Shown here one piece after another: positions 46,900 through 58,324 of a stretch of 64,000 nucleotides of DNA. Each line of letters starts with the position of its first letter. Positions within the stretch are counted from its first letter, which is position 1. The stretch is from positions 62,001 to 126,000 of the forward strand of contig JAQPZY010000772.1 in assembly GCA_029931535.1 (NCBI GenBank). Reading direction: 5' to 3'. The stretch comes from Margaritifera margaritifera (taxonomy: Eukaryota; Mollusca; Bivalvia; Unionida; Margaritiferidae). Position numbers and translations under genes: made by a program. The notes under the pieces were generated by a model, which was not told where the DNA came from, searched no databases, and saw nothing but the letters and a program-made list of their open reading frames with translations.

Positions 46900-47660
46900 C
46901 ACAAAATTGTTATTTGAAGTACAAAAATGACACTTGGGGTAAAAGGGGAATTTAACGATATACCACAGGTTTAACATGAGTAATGTATGACACTATGGGT
47001 AGTGTCAAGGGAATGGTGATGTTAAAAATGAACATGTGATTACCCCTTGTATCTACAAATGTTTTACAAATTATGACACTGGGTGGTGACAGTGGGGCAG
47101 GTGGGGGGAGTGGTTGTCATGCTGATTAATGCATCAAACAAACACTCCCAATCAAATTTCCATAACTACCCCACCCAAGTGGCTTAACATGAAAGGAAAA
47201 AAATGACACCAACAAATAAGCCACAAAAAAGAACAAATAAAGCAAATTTTAACACTGTGCAAGGTCTGCGCCATACAAAAGGCCTTGAAAAAACCACCTA
47301 ACATTTTTTCTTTTTTATGTTTGTCCGAATTTTGGCAATAAATGTTGAATTCAAAGGCGTATAAAAGGTGATCTGTTATCCTGTAGCAGTCAGTCTTAGG
47401 GCAGTCTAGACCAGTTTATGCAACAAGACCATCCTCGGATAGAATTCATTTTATTTTCTTACATACATGTAGGGTTCTCCATAGGATTTTAAAAGTTGCA
47501 GTCCAGGACTTATCCTTGCAAAAAGTTGCAATCCTATCCCTACAAATAGGAGCCCAAATAAAACAATATTTTTTTTCTCCCTTGCAATAATTCCAAACAT
47601 TCTGCATGTATTGTTGGGTCACAATATATATGTCATCAGATTGCCAATCCTCATCAGGGC
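46900..47660. repeat. Flank repeat F, copy 3
   Basis: Follows cassette B as copy 1 follows cassette A (GGGGAATTTAAC, TGACACTATGGGTAGTGTCA). It passes without a break into block Y2, which suggests the ancestral order ZNF-F-Y. The minus-strand unknown peptide is broken here (SDDIYI, then KDRIATFCKDKSW). Confidence 0.85.
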
Positions 47661-48487
47661 TGAGCAAATCCCATAGTCCAACATCCAGAACTATTCAGTT
47701 TTGAAGTCAGGCAAGTTAAATTTTCCAAGTTACTAGTCGAGGACAAGTGCTTTTAGCCAATTTAAAAAAAAGTTGGGCAAGTGCCTATTTTTATGTCACA
47801 ATCTCTTTATCTACCTTTATCTGGCCGTTAACGCCCTCCAGGCCAACTGAATGCTTGATTCTAACCCTCTCCATGTATTTATTTACATCCAGTATGACAC
47901 CTACCAGTGGTCATTGATAACTCTTGCATGTGCGCATGTTATATTGCCGCTTGACGGCATGTTGGGCTAAGCAACTAAATTATTAGCCAATCAAAACAGT
48001 TGTATTGTGTTTACACAAACGACTCACCCTATGATTTTAATCCAGTGAATCAATCCAGTTAAATTAATGAAAGGCACTTTACCTACATTTGTGTCGGTTT
48101 TCTTTATGAACTGATTAAATGGCAGTGATGATTTTTTAATTTTTACTAGTAATTGATTATACAGAGGATTATCTTCTACGTCTGATATTATGTTCGAAGA
48201 GAAACAATTACGCTAATTAAGAAACTGTCTCTGCTCATATTTAAAGGACAAAATGTATGTTATGATCACTTTAGAAGTAGTTGTCAAGCAAGGCGATATT
48301 TACTATGTGGATAAAATGAGGTTACTAAATTATATTTTCAGAGAAGTTATTAAGGAAGAATCGGAGAAGGAAAATTAATGCTTAAGTAGAGGAGTAAAAT
48401 GTAAGACTGCCACTGAGTGTCAGGTGACTATTTCTCCAAAGAGACATAAGCCAGACTCTGTGGCAAAAAAATTGTGAAAATGTGACA

Positions 48488-48857
48488 CTACTAAGAGACT
48501 GAGAAATTTTCAGCCAGATTGGGTTGATAGTTATCCATGGGCTTGAATTCATTGACTCAGAAGCAAAAATGTTTTGCAGTTATTGCAAACAATATTCCAA
48601 ACTGGCACAGGTTGTAAATTCAACCAGTGTATTTGTCAATGGAACTAAAAAATTCAGGATTAAACCAATCAAGTCTTGTGATAGTTCTGGACCTCACAAG
48701 GCCTGTGCAGTTAGGGAAAGTCTGAATTGCGGTAAATTCCTTTCCATTCCTGCTGATGGAAGGACTGATTCTACTGTATTGGAGTAAGAAATAGTGCATA
48801 TAAGATACCTAGCTGATGGAAAACTGAAAACCTCTTATGTAACAAAATGTATAATAT
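48488..48857 (+). pseudogene. KIAA1586/ZNF862-like zinc finger relic, copy 2
   Basis: Same structure as the 33.3-kb copy: YPW, frameshift, LEFIDSEAKMFCSYCKQYSK, FVNGTKKFRIKPI, internal deletion, ADGRTDSTVLE, TAA, EIVHIRYLADG. Only a few substitutions separate the two (for example SSKFRSILAD against CGKFLSIPAD). Confidence 0.65.
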
Positions 48858-49164
48858 CAACCTATGTTTTTGAAAAATTAAATTCTGTTAAGAAATAAAT
48901 ATGTTGTACATTATTTCATTTGTTCTTACTATGGATTCAATGGCAAACATCTCATAAAATCTTGACAAGTAATTTAAATTTGGGACAAGTGAAAAGGTAA
49001 GTGGGACAAGTGATTTTTCTGAAACGACTTTTCCTGGACAAGTTGTGAACAGGGCATGTCTTGAACGTTGAACCTACAACGGAAGTGTCAACACCTACAC
49101 TACTCCACATTTCATGTTCCAGATGCAAAAAGATTGGAATAATATGTAAATAACGGTAAACGGA

Positions 49165-49440
49165 CAGAAAGTCACAGCACAAAAGGTCACAAATACACAT
49201 ATGACAGAATGCCACAGGACAAAAATCACAAATACACATAGAACAGAAAGTCACAGGATAAAAAGTCACAAATACACATGGGATAGAAAGTCACAATTTG
49301 AATTATCATAGTAATGGAAGACAAACAGTCAAAATTTGAATTATCATAGTAATGGAAGACAACCAGTCACAATTTGAATTATCATAGTAATGGAAGACAA
49401 ACAGTCACAATTTGAATTATCATAGTAATGAAGGACATGT
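49165..49440. repeat. Two adjoining minisatellites in block Y2
   Basis: About three units of the 36-bp type are followed by four units of the 38-bp type (TCACAATTTGAATTATCATA). The second array has twice as many units as in Y1. Confidence 0.85.
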
Positions 49441-49767
49441 AGGACTAACTCGCAGGATATACAGTCACATTCCATAAGTATTACTATTAATGATTACACT
49501 ACCTTGATGACTTTACAGGACAAGAAAAATTATTTGCCAATTTAAGCCTTAAGTACTATGACACTGAGATCATGTACAAGTACAATTTTGGTTTCAATCT
49601 GTAATTACTTTTTAAATTAGTATGTAAAAAATGAAACCCTTTTTGTGCTAAGTGACTTTACTTTCCATGGTTTCAAATATGGGCATATGAGCAAAAACCA
49701 GTATGTTTTTTTTGAATTTTTTTTATATATAAAAGTCCAAGGTTTTTGTCAAAGAAATCATTCCAAA

Positions 49768-50045
49768 ATGGATATCATCACAAGTAACAAGGGTGGTCCT
49801 AAACTCAGTTTTGAAGATTACCAGTATACTAGACATGGAATATGTAAGATCAAGCAATGGTGGAAGTGAACACTTAGGTCCTGCAAGAGGTGTAGAGGCA
49901 GTTTGTCCACAGACTTGCAATACCAAAATCTAATTCCAGGATAGCCGCATAATCATGCCTCTGACAAAACAACTGTGAAACTAGCAAAAACACACAACAA
50001 CATGAGAGACAATGCTTGGTAAACTCATGATGCACACAGCCAGAA
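49768..50045 (+). pseudogene. FLYWCH relic, copy 2, cut by the LINE joint
   Basis: Carries the same TGA after IKQWWK and the same TAG before PHNHASDKT as copy 1, and also the TAA after the DNA sequence of RDNA. The frame ends at 50,045 at the joint with LINE ORF2 sequence. An antisense frame of 222 codons crosses the joint and is a chance chimera. Confidence 0.6.
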
Positions 50046-50059
50046 TTATTTTGAAGACA

Positions 50060-51420
50060 TTTTAGTACTTTATCATCAATTATGAGGGGTATTTCATAGA
50101 AAGTACTGTCAGGAAGTTTTTCATTACAAACATGTGAAAGTTCCTCAAGATTATAAGGAGTAATTGGTTCTCTAATATTATCAGCAACAGTAGCGAAAAA
50201 GTTGTTGAACTCATTGACAATATCTTCATTATTATTGATGCATAAACAATCTTTTCTTAAGGTGCAACAATTATTAGAATGTGAATGTGAATGACCTTTA
50301 CAAGCTCCAAGTGCTTTAAAATGTTTCCAAAAGTGTTCTGGTTTCTGTTTTGATTCATCAACCAGTTGTTGGTAATGAGAATTGTTTGATAACCGTATGA
50401 GTCTTAAAACTTCATTTCTCACTTTTTTGTATTGGTCAGTGTTTCCTAGTGCTTTATATTGATCACGTGTTTTTATTGCTTGTATGATTTCTGGTGTAAT
50501 CCAGTTTGGTTGAATAACATGTTTAACTCTATGCTTTTTCAAAAGAGAGTGCCTATCAATGACATCAACAAAGAGTGAGTACCAAGAATCAAAAGCATCA
50601 TTGACATCATCAAACGTTTTTATAATATCCCATGGAACATACTTTAATTCCTCTTAGAACTTCTTTTCATTAAAATGTTTAAAAGATCTATATGAAATTG
50701 TACGATGAGATGATTTGGGAGTTAAATCATTGGTCTTATGAGTTAGAGATGTGGGGTAATGGACACTGAGACCAAATGAGGAGACATCAATAAAAAGCAC
50801 ATTATTTGGAATAATCTGGTGAATTAGAGTTGACTTTTTCCGGCGACAACCCTAGTAGGTTCAGTTACATGCTTAACCAGTCTAAATGAAGTTATGTAAC
50901 TGAGACAGCAATTTTTAATTTGTCGGTTTAATAAATCCCTGTTCATGTCACCAAATAGGCATACATTTTAGCTTCATTTAGAACTTTTCCCATCTGGTCT
51001 TAAAATATTTAATTCCATTTTACAGTGGAATTTGGATTCCTATAGAGGTAACTGACAAGAAAAGATTTACTATCTTTAGGTGAAACTTCTAACCACATGC
51101 TTTCAAAATCATTAACTTCGAAGTTCTCCCTACGTTTATATATAATACCCTCACGCACATAGACCACCAAACCTCCTTATACATCAATTTTGTCTTTGCT
51201 AAATAAAATGAATGTGTTCAATTTGAAAAGCATTGTCTGGCTGGTCAGTCCCAAGTTGCTTCAACTCAGACCAAGAAATATTATTTTCTTTATATAGCAA
51301 CATAAGTTTAATTTGATTAAGTTTACTTGCTGTTCTTACTCCTCTAATGTTGAGGCGACCAGTATGCATACATTTATCTCTTAATCCTAGAAACAACACA
51401 TTACAAGTATTTTGTCTCAG
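50060..51420 (-). pseudogene. LINE copy 2, ORF2 endonuclease and linker
   Basis: Contains LNIRGVRTASKLNQIKLMLL, the SVH variant of the catalytic SDH motif, and NWITPEIIQAIKTRDQY and QKPEHFWKHFKAL. It ends at KVLKCLQN at the joint. The frameshifts match those of copy 1. No RT motifs remain. Confidence 0.8.
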
Positions 51421-51719
51421 CAAGGGAGATAAATATGAATCAGATATACACGAGTCTTGTAAATCATCATCATTTTGTAGAGTATTATTTTTATATGCTT
51501 TTTTCATATTGACATTGCTGCTTACATCGCCAATTGTAGATCTGTCATGTACACAGCTTTTGCAATGAGAATCTAACAATGTTGCATTTGCCAGATGGTT
51601 GCTGACATCGGTATTTAGACATACACAGTTATTCATCACTGAATTGCAATTTTCACATATATGAAGTAGGACTGAATATTTGTTGAATAAAGTAAAGGAT
51701 ATGGCTTCTTGGCCAGAAA

Positions 51720-53532
51720 CCTAATTATGGCACTTGGACTGCTTTTGGCCAAAAAATCCGCATGAGTGAAGTTTAAGTTACTCCTTTTATCTGCAGTTGA
51801 ACGTAAAGTGATTTGTTTCACTACACTTTAGGCACAGCTGGTGATGCTTTCCCACTCACTGATTTTCCCCACGAGAATTCTTGCTTCGTGTATTATATTG
51901 TTCAGGTCCTCGGTCCGTCCGTCTTGCAAAAACACAGAATTGGAAATTGTCAACCAACTTCACGTTTAAGTAGCTTAACTCGATAGCATCTAGGAATCGT
52001 TTTACTCCTGAAGGTGAGAGATGGATTCTGTCCTTTCCAAAGTAGCGGAGTGTGGGGTTCCCCTCTTTCTTGTAAAAATGGTCGTCCATGTACACATAAG
52101 TCAGGCCATAGTCTTTGATTAGATTAGAGATGATGTGATTGTACTATGATACGTCACAATCTCTGCAGGAAGCATACACCACAGACAATTATGCCACATT
52201 GTGAATTAGCATTTTTGATATGCAAGAGAAGCTGATCAAGCTTCTCCTCAAAATACTCTAGATCTGTTCCACTAGAGGCATCACTGCCTTCAACAGAGAT
52301 AATTACAGATGAAACGTGTTCCAGGTTAAAGAGCTTAATACGTTGAATGATGGTCTCAGTTGATGCTCCAGAAATACCTTGACAGTGGATACCTCCTCTA
52401 AGACCCTTTTCATTTATGCCCTTCACAACAAAGCCCCCAATTAACAAATATATCTTGTCTACTATATGTGGAAGGGGGGTTGGATGATGTTGCTTCCTTT
52501 GTCTGTTTGTGCTCTACCTATTTGTTTGTATGCTGCTTGTTTTGGGTCCCTCTATTTTGTTTCTCAGAGAGGTTTTGTTATTTTTTCCAGCTGGATGTTC
52601 AGATGTAGTGTGAATTACACTAGAGCCCTGTTGGATGGTTGAGGCATTATTTGCTACTTTGACATATGTTGTTGGATGGGTACAGGTCGTAACAGTATAG
52701 TTCTCTTTTTTTCTGGGATGGGAGTTGTTTGTGATGTATCCTTCGTAATGTCCTTCAAAGTTACTCTGGTATTAGCATGTGTATCCATTTGTGTGGCTGC
52801 AGTATTCCTTCTTATAGCTGGGATAGGACTTGTTTGTGTAGCTTGTCTTGCCTTCTGAGTGTGCTTAAAGTTGTTTTGACAGGGAGTAGCTCTGGAATAA
52901 TATTATTTGTAGTGATTATTGTTGTAATTGTATGTGTTATAACACTGGCCATTTCAACATAGTTCACATGTCAGTTCTTATTTTCTTAGTTTTTATTGAA
53001 CTTTATCATGAAGTATTTGTAATGATTTTGCAGATGATGAATTTCCTCTCTCAGAACAGTGATTATTTTGTCACTTTCAGAACTGTTTACTGTAGAATAA
53101 ACATCAAATATATCATGCGGAGATAAGTCATGGTTCACTTGATTTTCAGTTCTGTGGGCTTGAGAAATGGGAACTGAAGCCCTTGTAGTTGAGTCAGTTA
53201 ATTTCAGACGTGTTATCTACAATTTGTTGACAAGTGTTGATAAAAGAATTTACCCATTATGTATATTCTGACCATTGTACATGAATTTTACCAGTTGTTT
53301 TGTGAAGAGTTACTGTGGCAGAATATTGCTCATTCATCGATTTATAGATCAATCCATTATGTGTGTGTATCCATTTCCATTGGAAGTGTAGATTCTCATC
53401 TAAGAATTTCTTGATGGTTGGAAGTTTGTTTAAGTCTACTGTGATTGTAATACTCTGCATTTTATGTTGGATGTGAATTAAGCTTGGGACTGAAGAGGAA
53501 GCGTCAGCTATATTTGATTTAGGGATATACAA
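51720..53532 (-). pseudogene. LINE copy 2, ORF1 with SGNH-like and CCHC domains
   Basis: The SGNH-like domain (52,447-51,856) has the same LIGGFVVKGI and SVEGSDAS changes as copy 1, and KDRIHLSPSG is intact. In the second CCHC knuckle this copy keeps the Cys (HSCGFF) that is a stop in copy 1, but has Gln for His (GQKQSKC). The N-terminal piece ends TLHKTTGKIHVQ. Several stops; no product expected. Confidence 0.8.
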
Positions 53533-53727
53533 TCCAGGTAGGTTGCATCCATTTCAAGTGAATATTTCTGTTCATTATTGAGACTGCCTATATTCTTCTC
53601 ATCAACTGAGGGATTTTCTGGTGTAAATCCTGAAAATGAATTTGATGAGTCTGATTTTAAAAATTAGTAGATCCACTGAGATATTGAAGAAGTGGTCATT
53701 TTGTTTTACTTACAGTCCCTTGTTTGA

Positions 53728-54484
53728 ACACGCAAGTCTGTCCTTATATCCTCAGATTGAGCTTACTTTGATTATTAATCCAGTTTCACACTTTATGCAC
53801 AACTTAAATTAATTGCTGGTAGCACCTAGAACTAGTATATTTTTCTCAGGATAGTTGTATTTCCAAATATTTCAGGAGCTGTTAAACAGTCTTCTGCCTC
53901 GGCGGCCATTTACAGTAATTTCAGTTATGATAATTATGCACAATGTAATCCAAAATTAGGCACAAACTTACGAGTGTTACTTCCGTGGTCATGTGAATAA
54001 GGCAAAATGCATGCCTGATTATGAATGATTGTGAACTACGTCCTGTAAACACAATTCCTGACATGATACCCCACGAGGCATGAGGTAAATATTTTTCACA
54101 AATATGCAAGTGTTACAAGTGATGTATTTTATATACCCATACACTTCATTCGTCCTCACTGGAATGGTTTTCAAAGTTGGAACTCCATCTTGTTTCATAG
54201 CAAGTCATATATGCCAGATGTGAAAGTGAAGCCAAACCATGATACCTGCTTTATGGCCTAGAGTCTCTATCAAAAATTAATACTATATCTTTATTTCGTG
54301 TGTGTGTGTGTGTGTGTGAGTGTGTTTAAATTAAAACAACAATATATTGTTTGAACTTCTTTTTTGATTTTCTTGCGAGCGAACTAATCAGGACTCTTCA
54401 GAGGAATGAACCCTTGATCCAGTTAATCAAATTTGCACCAATAACCATTGTTTCATTCTATTACAATCTTCGAGCTTACGCATC
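53728..54484. other. Single-copy sequence, no gene seen
   Basis: Lies between the LINE 5' end and a minisatellite, and is absent from locus 2, where F follows the LINE directly. It contains a (GT)n tract at about 54,299-54,317. Confidence 0.5.
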
Positions 54485-54740
54485 TTCTGATTATTGAACC
54501 CTTCTTTCGGACCAATGAATCCTGAGACTAACACACCTTCGGACCACTGAACCTTTGGAAGATTGAACCCTTCCTTCGGACCAATGAACGTTCGGACTAA
54601 CACACATTCGGACCACTGAACCTTAGGGCTACTGACCTTTCTTTCGGACTGATGACCCGTCGAAAACTTGAACCTTCGAAACAGTGAACCTTTTTCTCGT
54701 ACCACAGAGCTTTCGGACCAGGGGACCTTCGGTCTATCCA
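54485..54740. repeat. Degenerate 70-bp minisatellite with 15-bp subrepeats
   Basis: Two good units start at 54,492 and 54,562 (ATTGAACCCTTC), and more worn units follow. Each contains TTCGGACCA(A/C)TGAAC elements. The minus strand reads PKVQWSExVLV and FIGPKEGFN twice without stops. It is less AT-rich than its surroundings and directly abuts a zinc-finger relic. Confidence 0.8.
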
Positions 54741-54750
54741 AATGTAATCA

Positions 54751-54958
54751 GAATACATACTGGAGAAAAACCATTTACGTGTCAAGTATGTAACGAAATG
54801 TTTAGTGAGAATGGACATCTAACAATGCAAACAAGGACACATACTGGAGAAACCGTTTAAGTGTGAAGTATGCATTGAAAGGTTTAGTAACATTGGAAGT
54901 CTGAAGAAGCACAAGAGCATACATAAGCAGCATAGTGTGGCACTTGAGGTGCAAAAAT
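54751..54958 (+). pseudogene. Two-finger C2H2 relic D
   Basis: Reads [20 protein letters not shown], then [11 protein letters not shown] with Gln for His. After a frameshift in the linker comes CEVCIERFSNIGSLKKHKSI and a tail, KQHSVALEVQK, then stop. The second finger and tail match the end of cassette A. It is the last trace of another cassette. Confidence 0.75.
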
Positions 54959-55665
54959 GACACTTGAGGTACAAGGGGAATTTAACAATATATGTGTGGG
55001 TAGTGTCGATGGAATGGTAATGTTAAAAATGAACATGTGATTACCTCTTTCATGTATAAATGTTTTACAAAATATGACACTGTGGGTGGCAGTGGGGATT
55101 TGAGGTGGGATATCATGCTGAATCATGCGTCAAACAAAAACTCTGAATCAGATTTCTATGCCGACTGGTCCATCCCACCACACCCGGGTAGCTTAACACC
55201 AAAGGAACAAAATGAGACCAACAAGTAAGCCACAAAAAATAAAGCCAAATCACACTGACCAAGGTCTGCGCATAAAAAGGTCTAGAAATCCCAGCTAAAA
55301 TTTGTTTTATGTTTTACAATGTTTTAATCACAAATGTTGGCAATATATGTTGAACTTTGAGGGGTGTACAGGGTCATCTGCTGGCCTGTACCAGTCAATC
55401 TTAGGGCAGTCTTTGTCTAGTTTATGCACAAATCCATCCTCGGATAGAATTCATTTCATGTTCTTACAGAGGGCTCTCCGTACGAGTTTGAAAGTTGCAG
55501 TCCAGGACTCCTTCCTTGAAAGAAGTTGGAGTCCCATCCCTAAATATAGGAGTCCCAATAGCAATACTTTTATTTCCCTTGCAAAAATTCTGAACATTCT
55601 GCATCTATTGTTAGGTCACCAATGTATATGTCATCAGATCGCCAATGCTTATTCGTTCTGAAATA
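54959..55665. repeat. Flank repeat F, copy 4
   Basis: Matches the other F copies and continues into block X with no gap, as at 30.5-31 kb. The minus-strand unknown peptide is again present in part. Confidence 0.85.
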
Positions 55666-55679
55666 TATAGCATTATAGT

Positions 55680-56880
55680 AAAAGAATGAAAACTAAGGCA
55701 ATTGTGAACAGTGATAAAAGTGATTGTTTGTGATGGAAGAGCAAGAAGGAATCAAGGAAGTGAGTACGGTTTATTGTCTATATTTATTTATTTAATTAGC
55801 TTAATTACATTTCAAAAGTAGTCGCCCCCTAGTATGGTCCTTGTTTTAAGCTTTCAGATCCTATTTTATTATAAAGCCAAATTCATCGTGATTGTCTTAT
55901 TAAAGAACAGAATAATAAATGGTAATGAAGGTGTAATAGAAAATAAATTAACAACTCTTTTCACCAGTAGGTCCCGTTTTCCTCTGAAGCGCGTCTGCCT
56001 ACTTTCTTCTTTAATTTACTGCAAACGATGAGACACATCAAGACAAATATTGTGTGAAATTCGGCTTGAAATGGGTTGAAAAGTAACATTTGAGTGTTCT
56101 TGCAACTTTCCAATTCACATGTACAATTCATGTACAAAAACTGAAGTGTGTGTATTCTTCTAAAAGTCAAAAATGTACAGCAATGTATAGCAATCGAAAC
56201 ATATTTTGTAAATTTCACGAAAGAACCAGGTGTGTTACGTCTTAATTACACACTTTTCTCAATTTCAAAGTTCGGTGTTATTCTGGGGACTGCAACAAAT
56301 GTCGGCATTATTCTAAGGTTTTGGAGGGAGGAAGTACTAACAGTTTGTGGATACGAGCTGCATTTCTGGGCCCTCGTCAAGTGACTCATATAAACATGAC
56401 AGAAATTGATAAGAATATTCTCCTGGAAGTGCTGAAAATGAAACTTTCCTGTGATGTTGTACAAAGACTGCTACTTAACACAAACGCCCAGAAACGTGAG
56501 GCTATGAACAGATCAATCCGCGTTTCCTTACCTACAAATGTTAACTATTCAAGAAACTTGGAGGCAAGGGTGCATTCAATAATAGACAGACCTAATAACA
56601 GACTTGGATCACCATTGAAAACAAAAGTAAAACACTTGGGAGGTATACTTTCATCAAGGACTCTGAGATCACAGAATCAAATGAGTCACAACTGTACCTA
56701 CCATCAGTTGTATGAAAAGCATCCGGAAACCAGAAAACATATACTGGCAAGACGGGGAAATATGATACAGGCTCATCTGAGGTACAGAACTCGGCCCGTC
56801 AACAGGAAGTCTGACTACTGTAAAGGCCTACTGGACAGTCATTCCAAGGGCGATCACTCCTATGAACAGGTTTAGCAGGA
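55680..56880. repeat. Block X, copy 2
   Basis: Matches 30,985-32,062 and extends further right, so it holds a longer version of the transposase-like frame. Confidence 0.8.
56321..56875 (+). CDS. Transposase-like frame, uncharacterised family, copy 2 (184 codons)
   Basis: Reads NILLEVLKMKLSCDVVQR, LNTNAQKREAMNRSIRVS, NYSRNLEARVHSIIDRPNN, then HNCTYHQLYEKHPETRK and NRKSDYCKGLLDSHSKGDHS, ending at TAG. The motifs NTxxQKxEAxNRSI, RNxxARxH and DYCKGxLD...DHSY are those of a large family of uncharacterised invertebrate proteins that I take to be the C-terminal end of Mutator-like transposases (tentative). This copy is open where the 31.6-kb copy has a stop. The N-terminal catalytic part is not in front of it, so it is a fragment. 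A polyadenylation-like AATAAAG lies near 57,095. Confidence 0.45.
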   Translation: MEGGSTNSLWIRAAFLGPRQVTHINMTEIDKNILLEVLKMKLSCDVVQRLLLNTNAQKREAMNRSIRVSLPTNVNYSRNLEARVHSIIDRPNNRLGSPLKTKVKHLGGILSSRTLRSQNQMSHNCTYHQLYEKHPETRKHILARRGNMIQAHLRYRTRPVNRKSDYCKGLLDSHSKGDHSYEQV

Positions 56881-57107
56881 GCGAAGGACACTGCAAACAT
56901 GAAATATGATCTTATTCCATGTACAAAACGACAGTGCCCAAAGACACCATGAAATACACATAATACAGAAAGGAAAACTGTCGTGGGGAAATCCGCAGGT
57001 AACACAACTCATGTCATGTGCTGCTGTGTTACCTACTACCGCCTGATGAGAGCTATGGAGTGGTCGAAACAGTTTTCTCAGAATATGAAGACATAAATAA
57101 AGATTTG

Positions 57108-57185
<78 letters not shown>

Positions 57186-57804
57186 CATATTATTTAAAAA
57201 AGAACCTGAACTGACTGACTGATTGACTAAATGAATGAACGAATGTAGCATTGAATGAATGAATAAAAGAGTGAATGTATAATTTAAGATAAAGCTGCTA
57301 TACCACCATAGTAAAAATAAATAAAGACCAGTCTCTCTTTCTTTCTTTCATCATCCTTAGTTAACACAATCACCAATGCATAAATCCATCAATCAATCAA
57401 TCAATCAATAAACGAATCCCATTTTATCTATGCAACCAGCAAGCCAGCCATGTCATGCTAATATATATTTCTTTATGGATGTGGGTTGGTGGGTGTGCAT
57501 GGAATATCATTATACCTGTAATTATTCTCTTGCATCTTTTATAAGGTGTAGGAATACATACATGCTGATAATCATGACTATCAACACCACATGCTCGATG
57601 CGTGTGCATTTTTTTTTTTTTTTACAACAATTTTAAAGTTTTCATTTTATTTTAAACAATCATTTACATTTTCAAAATATTTACTTTTTTACATTTTTCA
57701 TCCCATAGTTCCATTTTTACATTCAATATACACAACATATCCTAATTTCATGCGTCTACCTTTAATAATGAACTTGGGATAACAATTTAAACTTTTATAA
57801 CCTT
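56881..57804. other. No gene seen; microsatellites
   Basis: Contains (TA)n at 57,111-57,182, an ATGA/CTGA-rich stretch near 57,210-57,260, (TCAA)n near 57,387-57,408 and a T-run at 57,610. Nothing protein-like. Confidence 0.6.
57111..57182. repeat. (TA)n microsatellite inside a palindrome
   Basis: About 35 TA units flanked by GTTAA on the left and TTAAC on the right, so the whole tract is self-complementary. Confidence 0.95.
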
Positions 57805-58149
57805 CCCACTGTCAATCCTCAGACCACAATTCATTTTCCTATACAGCGTCTACATTTGTTTGTCAATACTGAACTTTCCACTGTGTCCAAATCCTAATAA
57901 ATCATATGTTGATGTAAAGTATCTTACAAGATGAACTCACACTGAAGTTCTTGTCGTAGATTAACTGGCATTCTTCTGAGAGGCTGGACTGTAAACAAAG
58001 CAATGTGCAAAGTGTCGCAGATTTCACTTCCCGATCTACACCAATACCTCATTACTCACTGTGCACTGTCGCCAAAATGCATACAGACAACCACACCAGA
58101 ATGCTCATATTCTACAGAATAAACAATTACCTTTAAATCAATACCAAGA
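57805..58149. repeat. Block alpha, partial copy 3
   Basis: Matches the right-hand 345 bases of alpha (1845-2203) and leads directly into cassette C. Confidence 0.85.
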
Positions 58150-58324
58150 TTGTCAAAATCTAACTCATTTATCACCGCCAAAATGAGTGAAGAAAAAAAA
58201 TTGCTCTAAAAATAGACTGGGACTACACTGAACCAGGAGTATTAATTGTGACCTGAGCCCAATCAGGTTAGAAATAAATTTTACCTGAATGGACGTCATT
58301 GTTCTATGAATTCTCTTTCGAGAT

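Larger units (their letters stand above)
47332..50045. repeat. Block Y, copy 2
   Basis: Matches 32,066-34,795 with a few indels. It contains the second KIAA1586-like relic, the minisatellites and the FLYWCH relic, and ends abruptly at 50,045 where LINE copy 2 begins in the middle of its ORF2. Confidence 0.85.
50046..53727 (-). mobile_element. CR1/L2-type LINE, copy 2, missing its 3' third
   Basis: Matches 26,756-30,447 and shares that copy's lesions. The reverse transcriptase, C-terminal domain and repeat tail are absent: the element breaks off at 50,046 just before the RT core. LINE insertions usually lose the 5' end, so this 3' loss must come from later deletion or recombination. Its 5' end (about 53,727) is the same as copy 1's, but the flanking sequence differs from there on. 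Confidence 0.85.
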
